From an uncultured Clostridia bacterium (GTDB lineage: Bacteria; Bacillota; Clostridia; Oscillospirales; JAAYOS01), in contig CANPWY010000004.1 of NCBI GenBank assembly GCA_947585215.1, positions 1 to 40,778 on the forward strand: DNA of 40,778 nt, in the 5' to 3' direction. A model generated the notes under the pieces. It worked only from the letters and a program-made list of their open reading frames with translations. It was not told the origin of the DNA and did not search any database. The position numbers and the translations under genes are program-made. Of the stretch, positions 25,014 through 31,258 are shown piece by piece (the first letter of the stretch is position 1; every line of letters starts with the position of its first letter).

Positions 25014-25950
25014 GACGGCTGTGCGCGACAACATAATAGAGTGTCAGGACCTCGTCAAGATCTACAAGACGAGGGACCTCGAGGTCCTCGCGCTCCAGGG
25101 GCTTGAGCTCACCGTCGCGCGGGGCGAGCTGATGGCGATAATCGGAAACAGCGGCTCGGGCAAGAGCACATTCCTCAATATGATAGGCGGGCTCGACCGT
25201 CCGAGCGCCGGACGGCTCATAGTGGACGGCAAGGACCTCTTCAAGCTCGATGAAAAGCAGCTTGTCGATTACAAGCGCTACACCGTCGGGTTCGTGTGGC
25301 AGAACAACGCTCGGAACCTCCTGCCGTATCTCACGGCAGTGCAGAACGTCATGATGCCGATGAGCTTCTGCAAGGCGGACATGCCGCGCGAGGACGGGGC
25401 GCTTCAGCTTTCTGACAACCGCAGGACGCGCGCACTTCAGCTTCTCGAGCTCGTAGGCATGGGGCACAGGAAGAACAGCCGGCTCCAGATGCTCTCCGGC
25501 GGCGAACAGCAGAGAGTGGCGATAGCCCTCGCGCTCGCGAACAACCCGAAGCTTCTGCTCGCGGACGAGCCCACCGGCTCGGTCGACGCGGGGACGGCGA
25601 GTTACATCCTCGACGTGTTCCGCGAGCTCAACCGCGAGCTCGGCACGACGATAGTGATAGTCACCCACGACAGGATGCTCGCAAAGAAGGTCGAGCGCGT
25701 CGTCGCCATACGCGACGGCAAGACCGCAAGCGAGTTCATAGTGAGGCGCGACCTCAGCGACGTCGCGAGCCTCGCGGAGGAGGGCGGCGAGACGCAGGAC
25801 GAGTTCGCGGTGCTCGACCGCGCGGGGCGCGTGCAGATACCGCGCGAACTGCTTGACAGGCTGGGCGTCAACGGAAACAAGGTCCGCTTGGAGTATTCGG
25901 AGGGCAGGGTGGTCATATCCGCGCCGCCCGCCGAGGAGGAGAAGAGTTGA
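25006..25950 (+). CDS. ABC transporter ATPase with C-terminal AbrB-like domain
   Basis: A 314-residue protein. Residues 1-250 are an ABC ATPase: Walker A GNSGSGKST (47-55), a Q-loop reading VWQNNARNLLPYLTAVQNV, signature LSGGEQQR, Walker B LLLADEPTGSVD and VTHDRM. Residues about 265-306 form an added domain resembling the AbrB/SpoVT swapped-hairpin fold (DRAGRVQIPRELLDRLGV, then KVRLEYSEGRVVI). Such a tail is absent from the sister ATPase. It could bind DNA, dimerise the ATPase or contact the permease; I cannot tell which. The ATG at 25006 overlaps the upstream stop; the ORF-track start at 24970 is inside the previous gene. It ends overlapping the following TTG start (TTGA). Confidence 0.88.
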   Translation: MNETAVRDNIIECQDLVKIYKTRDLEVLALQGLELTVARGELMAIIGNSGSGKSTFLNMIGGLDRPSAGRLIVDGKDLFKLDEKQLVDYKRYTVGFVWQNNARNLLPYLTAVQNVMMPMSFCKADMPREDGALQLSDNRRTRALQLLELVGMGHRKNSRLQMLSGGEQQRVAIALALANNPKLLLADEPTGSVDAGTASYILDVFRELNRELGTTIVIVTHDRMLAKKVERVVAIRDGKTASEFIVRRDLSDVASLAEEGGETQDEFAVLDRAGRVQIPRELLDRLGVNGNKVRLEYSEGRVVISAPPAEEEKS

Positions 25951-27179
25951 AGACGCTTGCGATACTCGGCGGCGGAGCGGCGGGTCTTGCCGCCGCGGTG
26001 AGCGCCCTCCGCACGTCGGAGGGGCGCGTGCGCGTCGTGATAGCGGAGCGCCTTCCGCGAGTGGGGAAGAAGCTGCTCTCCACCGGCAACGGGCACTGCA
26101 ACTTCACAAATACCGACATATCCGCCGCGCACTACCACGGGGACACCCGCTTCGCGGAGCGGGTGATTTCACGCTTCGGAACGGAGGACGCCATCCGGTT
26201 CTTCCACTCTGTCGGCGTGCCGGAATATGTTGAGGACGGCAGAGTGTACCCCATGAGTGAGAGCGCGGCGGGGCTTCTCGACGCGCTCCGCGCCGCCACG
26301 TCCGGCGCGGAGACAGCGACGGACTTCCGGGCGGCGGAGCTCCTGCCGCCGCAGACCTCCGGCGGAGAGTGGCGTATACTTTCGGCGGACGGATCGGAGC
26401 TCGCGGCGGACGCCGTGATAGTCGCGACGGGCGGACGCGCCGCGCCGTCGCTCGGCTCGGACGGGAGCGGCATAGAACTCCTTCGCGCCCTCGGCTATGA
26501 GGTGACGCGACTGCTTCCGGCGCTTGTACAGCTGAAGGTCGAGCGGCCGTCCGTCGCGGCGCTGAAGGGAGTGCGCATCCGTGCGGAGGCGAGCGCCTTC
26601 TCACGAGGACGGCTCGTCCACAGCGAACGCGGCGAGGTGCTTTTCACCGAGTACGGACTGTCCGGCATACCGATATTCCAGATAACGGCACACGAGGAGT
26701 GCGACATCGTGACGCTTGATTTGTGCCCGGAACTAAGTAAAGGCGAACTGCTTGACGAACTGAAAAATCGTAAAAAGATTTTCTTTACACATACGGCGGA
26801 GGACTTCTTTGTGGGGATGCTTCAAAAGCGCCTCGGAAACCTCGTCCTCCGCGCGGCCGGTGTCGAGAAGCTGTCGCGACCGGTGTCCTCCTTTGACGGC
26901 GATATGCTCGAACGCATCGCGTCGGCGCTCAAGCGGCTGGAGTTCCGTGTGTCCGGCAGGATGGGCTGGGAGAACGCACAGGTGACGGCAGGAGGCGTCC
27001 GCGCCGCACAGTTCGACCCCGAGACGATGGAGAGCCGCCTGCACCCGCGCCTCTATGCGGCGGGGGAGCTGCTCGACGTCCACGGCGACTGCGGCGGTTA
27101 CAACCTCCACTGGGCGTGGGCGACCGGCGTCACGGCGGGACGCGCCGCCGCGCGGGCGTTGGAGGCGGCGGAGAAATGA
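25947..27179 (+). CDS. NAD(P)/FAD-dependent oxidoreductase, BaiN/HI0933 family
   Basis: A 410-residue flavoprotein. The FAD-binding dinucleotide fold opens the protein (ILGGGAAGLAAAVSAL), followed by the family block GKKLLSTGNGHCNFTN. The C-terminal FAD-contacting block reads YAAGELLDVHGDCGGYNLHW. The family includes BaiN, a proposed bile-acid dehydrogenation enzyme, and many members without known substrate, so the reaction is not assigned. It starts with TTG overlapping the ATPase stop (TTGA) and its stop overlaps the next ATG (ATGA). A short AT-rich patch (about 26717-26795) encodes normal-looking residues in frame (ELLDELKNRKKIFFTH). Confidence 0.9.
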   Translation: MKTLAILGGGAAGLAAAVSALRTSEGRVRVVIAERLPRVGKKLLSTGNGHCNFTNTDISAAHYHGDTRFAERVISRFGTEDAIRFFHSVGVPEYVEDGRVYPMSESAAGLLDALRAATSGAETATDFRAAELLPPQTSGGEWRILSADGSELAADAVIVATGGRAAPSLGSDGSGIELLRALGYEVTRLLPALVQLKVERPSVAALKGVRIRAEASAFSRGRLVHSERGEVLFTEYGLSGIPIFQITAHEECDIVTLDLCPELSKGELLDELKNRKKIFFTHTAEDFFVGMLQKRLGNLVLRAAGVEKLSRPVSSFDGDMLERIASALKRLEFRVSGRMGWENAQVTAGGVRAAQFDPETMESRLHPRLYAAGELLDVHGDCGGYNLHWAWATGVTAGRAAARALEAAEK

Positions 27180-28741
27180 GGATAAGCGAGATAAAGCTAC
27201 CGGCGGAGCACACGCCGGAGGAGCTGCGCGCGGCAATCGCGCGCAGAGTCGGTGTGAAGCCCGAAAGCTTTACTGCGCGTGTGCGGATACTCAAAGAGTC
27301 TCTCGACGCGCGGAAGAAGCCGAATATCTTCCGCGTATACAGCGTCGCGGTGGACGAGGACGACGCTCCGAGAGAGAAAATGCTGTCAAGCTCGGAGACT
27401 TTACAGCGCGCGGCGGAGAACATACGAACCGGCGCCTCTGAGTCTCGTCCGGCGGTCATCGGAAGCGGCCCCGCGGGACTGTTCGCGGCGCTTCAGCTTG
27501 CGCGCGCGGGACTTCGCCCTATAGTCCTCGAGCGCGGCCGTCCGGTGGACGAGCGCGTCCGCAAGGTGGAGAGCTTCTGGTCGGGCGGCGCGCTCGACCC
27601 GGAGTGTAACGTGCAGTTCGGCGAGGGCGGAGCCGGGACTTTCTCGGACGGAAAGCTTACCACTGGCACGAAGGACCCGCGCATTCGCTCGGTACTCGAC
27701 GCGTTCATCGAGGCGGGAGCACCGGAGGAGATAGGATACCTCGCGCACCCGCACATCGGGACAGACCTGCTTCGCGGCGTCGTGAAAAACATCCGCTCCG
27801 CTATAGAGCGTATGGGCGGAGAGTTCCGCTTCGGGGAAAGATTTGAGGGCTTCGACGCGCCGGAGGGTGCGCTGAAAAGCCTCCGCGTCCTGTCGGCGGG
27901 AGGCGAGTACGAGCTGCCGACCCGCGCCGCCGTCCTCGCGATAGGCCACAGCGCGCGGGACACCTTTGAAATGCTCCGCGACGGCGGCGTCGCGATGGAG
28001 AGAAAGGCATTCTCGGTCGGCGTGAGGATAGAGCACCGGCAGGAGCTGATAGACTTCGCTCAGTACGGCCGCGCGCGTGGGACGCTGCCTCCGGCGGAGT
28101 ACAAGCTCGCGACGCACCTCGAAAACGGGCGCGGCGTCTACACTTTTTGCATGTGCCCCGGCGGACAGGTCGTCGCGGCGGCAAGCGAGCTCGGCGGCGT
28201 AGTCACGAACGGGATGAGCCTCCACGCGCGGGACGGGGAGTTTGCAAACTCGGCGCTCCTCGTCGGCGTCGGCGCGGAGGACTTCGGCGAGGAGGGAGGC
28301 GTCCTCGCGGGGGTGGAGCTTCAGCGCCGCCTCGAGCGCGCGGCGTTCCGCGCCGGAGGCTCGGACTACCGCGCTCCGGCGGAGCTCGTGGGCGACCTGC
28401 TCGGAGGGAAAACTCCGTCCGGAAGCCTCGGCTCCACATACCGCCCCGGCGTCACGCCGTGCGACCTGCGGGAGGTCCTGCCGGGATACGTCGCGGACTC
28501 GCTCCGCGACGGGATACGGATATTCGGGCGGAAGCTCCGCGGGTTTGACACGGCGGACGCGCTCCTCATCGGCGTCGAGAGCCGCTCGAGCTCGCCAGTG
28601 CGGATACTGCGCGACGGGAACTGCATCTCGAACGTGCGCGGCCTCTACCCCTGCGGCGAGGGCTGCGGCTACGCGGGCGGCATCATCAGCGCCGCCGTAG
28701 ACGGGATGAGGGTGGCGGAAAGCGTCATCTACGGTAAGTAA
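27176..28741 (+). CDS. Uncharacterised FAD-dependent dehydrogenase (COG2509 type)
   Basis: A 521-residue flavoprotein. Residues 1-90 are a small N-terminal domain with alternating strands and helices (IKLPAEHTPEELRAAIARRV), typical of COG2509 proteins. The FAD motif is VIGSGPAGLFAALQLARAGL (about residue 98 on), followed by EGGAGTFSDGKLTTGTKD and a C-terminal LYPCGEGCGYAGGIISAAVDG block that closes the FAD site. No substrate is established for the family. The ATG at 27176 overlaps the upstream stop; the ORF-track start at 27116 lies within the neighbour. It is the last gene of the long plus-strand chain and is followed by a strong terminator. Confidence 0.9.
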   Translation: MRISEIKLPAEHTPEELRAAIARRVGVKPESFTARVRILKESLDARKKPNIFRVYSVAVDEDDAPREKMLSSSETLQRAAENIRTGASESRPAVIGSGPAGLFAALQLARAGLRPIVLERGRPVDERVRKVESFWSGGALDPECNVQFGEGGAGTFSDGKLTTGTKDPRIRSVLDAFIEAGAPEEIGYLAHPHIGTDLLRGVVKNIRSAIERMGGEFRFGERFEGFDAPEGALKSLRVLSAGGEYELPTRAAVLAIGHSARDTFEMLRDGGVAMERKAFSVGVRIEHRQELIDFAQYGRARGTLPPAEYKLATHLENGRGVYTFCMCPGGQVVAAASELGGVVTNGMSLHARDGEFANSALLVGVGAEDFGEEGGVLAGVELQRRLERAAFRAGGSDYRAPAELVGDLLGGKTPSGSLGSTYRPGVTPCDLREVLPGYVADSLRDGIRIFGRKLRGFDTADALLIGVESRSSSPVRILRDGNCISNVRGLYPCGEGCGYAGGIISAAVDGMRVAESVIYGK

Positions 28742-28771
28742 GGCGCTCTCGCCAACCCGATATGTCAACAT

Positions 28772-28810
28772 AAAAAGCGCCCCGAAACGTCAGTTTCGGG
28801 GCGCTTCGAT
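28772..28810. terminator. Bidirectional terminator
   Basis: Perfect 14-bp stem AAGCGCCCCGAAAC/GTTTCGGGGCGCTT with a GTCA loop, preceded by an A-run and followed by TTCGATTTA. It lies between convergent genes and can serve both the flavoprotein chain and the lacI operon. Confidence 0.88.
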
Positions 28811-28848
28811 TTACGGAAAATCCACAGAGCGGCGACACGCCGCGAAAC

Positions 28849-29856
28849 TCACTCCAGCGTCGGGTCGGTGGAGCCGCGAACGATTATTTTGTGGTCGAGG
28901 AAGATCCGCTTCTCCTCGACCTCCTTGCCGCTCATGATGTTCACGAGCATACGCACGCACTCCGCGCCCATCTCGAAGAACGGCTGGTCGACGGTGGTGA
29001 GCTTCGGGTTGGCGTAGACGGCGCGGCGGTTGTCAAAGCCGGTTATAGCGGCGTCGCGCGGGATGCCCATTCCGCCGCGTATCAGGCGGTTCATGCAGGC
29101 GAGGGCTATCGTGTCGGAGGCGCAGATTATCGCGTCCGGACGCTCCTCCGAGGGCAGGGCGAGCCATTCGTCCGCCGTCCTCTCCGCCGCTTCAAAGCTG
29201 CTGCCGGGGGTGGGGTAGCGGACAACGAAGCGCTCGTCAAGCGGGATGCCGCGCTTTTTCAGTGCGCGGCGGAGTCCCTGCTCGCGCGCCTCGGCGTAGT
29301 GGATGGTGTAGTTTTGGCGGCTGCCGGGGCCGATGAACGCGAAGCGGCGGCGTCCCTCATCGGCAAGCATATCGGTGAGCTCCGCTATCGCCTTATCGTC
29401 CCGTATCGAGACAAGGCACGCCTCGGGAAAGTCGACATACTCGGCGCACTGTACGATGGGGTACTCCGCGCCGAGCTTTGCTATCCTGCTGTCGGTGCCG
29501 CGGAAGTTGATGAACATTATGCCTCCCGCAAGCCCGTTCTCGAAGTACTTGAGCGCGTCCTTGTCGTCCTCCTCGGTGGTGTAGGAGAGAATGAGGTCGT
29601 AGCCGAGCTCCTTTGCCGCGTAGCTTGCGCCGTGGAGCATATCGTCGTCTATCCACGAGCTCACGACAAGTATCGTGCGGTTCTCACTTCGGCTGAGGTT
29701 CCGTCCGATGATATTCGGACGGTAGCCGAGCTCCCGCACCGCGTCAAGCACGAGCTGACGCCGCTTGTCGCTTACCTTGTAGTTTTCGTTCAGAACGCGC
29801 GACACGGTAGCGGTCGACACTCCCGCGAGCTTTGCAACATCCTGAATAGTCGCCAT
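28849..29856 (-). CDS. LacI family transcriptional regulator
   Basis: A 335-residue regulator. The N-terminal helix-turn-helix and hinge are canonical (TIQDVAKLAGVSTATVSRVL, then GYRPNIIGRNLSRSENRTI). The rest is a periplasmic-binding-protein-like effector domain (FAFIGPGSRQNYT, ITGFDNRRAVYANPKLTTVDQP), so it should respond to a sugar or related ligand. It is encoded downstream of the Gfo/Idh/MocA oxidoreductase on the same strand with a 69-base gap holding a perfect hairpin. A LacI-type operator at the operon promoter suggests it represses its own operon. Confidence 0.93.
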   Translation of the reverse strand: MATIQDVAKLAGVSTATVSRVLNENYKVSDKRRQLVLDAVRELGYRPNIIGRNLSRSENRTILVVSSWIDDDMLHGASYAAKELGYDLILSYTTEEDDKDALKYFENGLAGGIMFINFRGTDSRIAKLGAEYPIVQCAEYVDFPEACLVSIRDDKAIAELTDMLADEGRRRFAFIGPGSRQNYTIHYAEAREQGLRRALKKRGIPLDERFVVRYPTPGSSFEAAERTADEWLALPSEERPDAIICASDTIALACMNRLIRGGMGIPRDAAITGFDNRRAVYANPKLTTVDQPFFEMGAECVRMLVNIMSGKEVEEKRIFLDHKIIVRGSTDPTLE

Positions 29857-29886
29857 AACCGAACCCCCCGTCTTGAATATATGGAA

Positions 29887-29911
29887 CCGGGGAGAGGCGT
29901 CCTCTCCCCGG
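29887..29911 (-). terminator. Intercistronic hairpin between oxidoreductase and lacI
   Basis: CCGGGGAGAGG and CCTCTCCCCGG form a perfect 11-bp stem with a three-base loop. On the minus strand the tail is TTCCATATATTC, not a full T-run. It may cause partial termination or protect the upstream mRNA 3' end, lowering the regulator relative to the enzyme. Confidence 0.55.
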
Positions 29912-29925
29912 GTGATATGTCCGAC

Positions 29926-31050
29926 TTACTCGAAATCGACGGCCTTGCCGGTGGCGTCCGACTCGAGAGCGGCCTCCATGAGACGGAGTATGCGGAGAGC
30001 TTCCTCGTTCTTGACTATCTGCTCGGCCTTGCCGAGTATCACGTCGCAGAGATTCGAGTAGAGCTCGTTGCGGTCATAGTCATAGTAGGGCAGGGGAAGC
30101 TCCTCGGTGGAGTTGGCGCCGCGCGGAGCCATCGTCTTGGTAAGTCCCTCGCCCGCGAGAATCGGGGTGGCGTCCTTGTCCGCCCAGTCGCGCAGGACGA
30201 CCATGCGGCCGGGATCGTTGAAGCCGTTTATCGAAGCGGTGCCCTGGCTGCCCGCCATGTACCACTGCGGCAGGGTGATGAAGTGGCAGGTGCCGACCTC
30301 GACCGTCGCGGTGACGCCGTTTGCAAAGGTGATGAACATGATGAAGCCGTCGTCGACCTCGTCGTTTGTGACGTGGTTCATCTTGGCGTAGACCTTGGTT
30401 ATCTTCTCGGGAACCATCAGCACGAGGCGGTCGAGAAGATGCACGCCCCAGTCAAACATCATGCCGCCGCCCTGCTCCTTGCGTCCGCGCCAGTCGCCGG
30501 GGATACCGCGCGAGCCGTGCATGCGGGTCTCGATATGGAAAACGTCGCCCACGAGCTTTTCCTCGTAGATCTTCTTCATGACGAGGTAGTCCCTGTCCCA
30601 GCGGCGGTTCTGACGCGGGTAGAAGACGCGGCCGGTCTCCTTTGCGACCTCGAGCACGTCCTCAAGGTCCTTGCTCGTCATCATGACCGGCTTCTCGCAC
30701 AGGACGTGCTTGCCCGCGCGCATGGCGCGGATGGCAAGCTCCTTGTGACTGTCGTTCGGCGTTGCGATGAGGACGACGTCCACCTTGTCGTCCGCAAGTA
30801 TCTCCTCAAAGCTCGAGTAGGTATGAAGACCCTGCAAACGCGCCCACTCCTGGCGGGCCTCCGCTATGTCGTATGTGCCGGCGAGGACCATCTTCTCGGC
30901 TATCGGGGTATCGGAGGGCTCGAGCTCGCGCCCGCGTCCGCCGTCGTTGCGCCACACGGCCTGTCCGCTGCCGCTCGAAATGGCTATCGCGTGGCCGCCG
31001 CCCATGCCGCCGCAGCCGACTATCGCTACCGCGATCTTGTTGTCTATCAT
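29926..31050 (-). CDS. Gfo/Idh/MocA family oxidoreductase
   Basis: A 374-residue NAD(P)-dependent dehydrogenase, probably acting on a sugar, inositol or sugar derivative. The Rossmann motif is VAIVGCGGMGGGH near the N-terminus, with VVLIATPNDSHKELAIRAM and the catalytic-Lys segment GKHVLCEKPVMM further on. A roughly 30-residue insert (from SGSGQAVWRND to TPIAEKMVLAG) lies between the first strand-helix and the DIAEARQEW segment. The later His-Asp region MMFDWGVHLLDRL fits the catalytic His of this family. AGGAGGC precedes the ATG by seven bases. First gene of the operon with the LacI regulator. The substrate is not identifiable. Confidence 0.9.
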   Translation of the reverse strand: MIDNKIAVAIVGCGGMGGGHAIAISSGSGQAVWRNDGGRGRELEPSDTPIAEKMVLAGTYDIAEARQEWARLQGLHTYSSFEEILADDKVDVVLIATPNDSHKELAIRAMRAGKHVLCEKPVMMTSKDLEDVLEVAKETGRVFYPRQNRRWDRDYLVMKKIYEEKLVGDVFHIETRMHGSRGIPGDWRGRKEQGGGMMFDWGVHLLDRLVLMVPEKITKVYAKMNHVTNDEVDDGFIMFITFANGVTATVEVGTCHFITLPQWYMAGSQGTASINGFNDPGRMVVLRDWADKDATPILAGEGLTKTMAPRGANSTEELPLPYYDYDRNELYSNLCDVILGKAEQIVKNEEALRILRLMEAALESDATGKAVDFE

Positions 31051-31082
31051 AATTGAAGCCTCCTATAAATATGCGAAATAAA

Positions 31083-31096
31083 AGAAATCGCTTGCT
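31083..31096. promoter_or_regulatory. Predicted LacI-family operator
   Basis: The minus strand reads AGCAAGCGATTTCT, a partial palindrome centred on CG that fits the LacI/GalR pattern TGNAANCGNTTNCA at eight of ten fixed positions; the two misfits (A and T at the ends) are themselves symmetric. It lies just downstream of the predicted start of the oxidoreductase-lacI operon, a classic repression position. Confidence 0.6.
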
Positions 31097-31107
31097 ATGC
31101 TTCTTAC

Positions 31108-31136
31108 ATTATTACATTTTTGCCGGGTATTGTCAA
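31108..31136 (-). promoter_or_regulatory. Promoter of the oxidoreductase-lacI operon
   Basis: On the minus strand TTGACA (31131-31136) and AATAAT (31108-31113) are spaced 17 bases apart. The -35 box sits inside the palindrome ATTGTC-AA-GACAAT (31129-31142). Start expected near 31101, about 50 bases before the ATG. Confidence 0.7.
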
Positions 31137-31148
31137 GACAATTTTTCC

Positions 31149-31177
31149 TTGCAAACGGATACGCGATACTCTATAAT
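31149..31177 (+). promoter_or_regulatory. Promoter of the ABC-F gene
   Basis: TTGCAA (31149-31154) and a perfect TATAAT (31172-31177) are spaced 17 bases apart. Start near 31184 leaves a 75-base leader and shows that the ORF-track start at 31097 cannot be used. Confidence 0.75.
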
Positions 31178-31222
31178 AGTTACCGCCGGATGTTTGCGGC
31201 AAGCATACGAATCGAAAGGATA

Positions 31223-31244
31223 CTCCGGGCGGAAGCCGCCGGAG
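31223..31244 (+). other. Leader hairpin before the ABC-F start
   Basis: CTCCG-G-GCGG pairs with CCGC-CGGAG around an AAG loop, with one bulged G. Its 3' arm contains GGAG, the best Shine-Dalgarno-like sequence for the ATG at 31259, though 14 bases away. It could damp translation. Confidence 0.4.
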
Positions 31245-31258
31245 AATATACTGGAAAA

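Noticed and set aside
26717-26795. AT-rich patch inside the BaiN-type gene, considered as an inserted fragment or internal promoter
   Set aside because: It stays in frame and encodes plausible family residues; a TTGACG box has no acceptable -10 partner.
28891-31056. 721-residue plus-strand ORF opposite lacI and the oxidoreductase
   Set aside because: Two clear gene families are encoded on the other strand; this frame has no motif and ends over the operon promoter.
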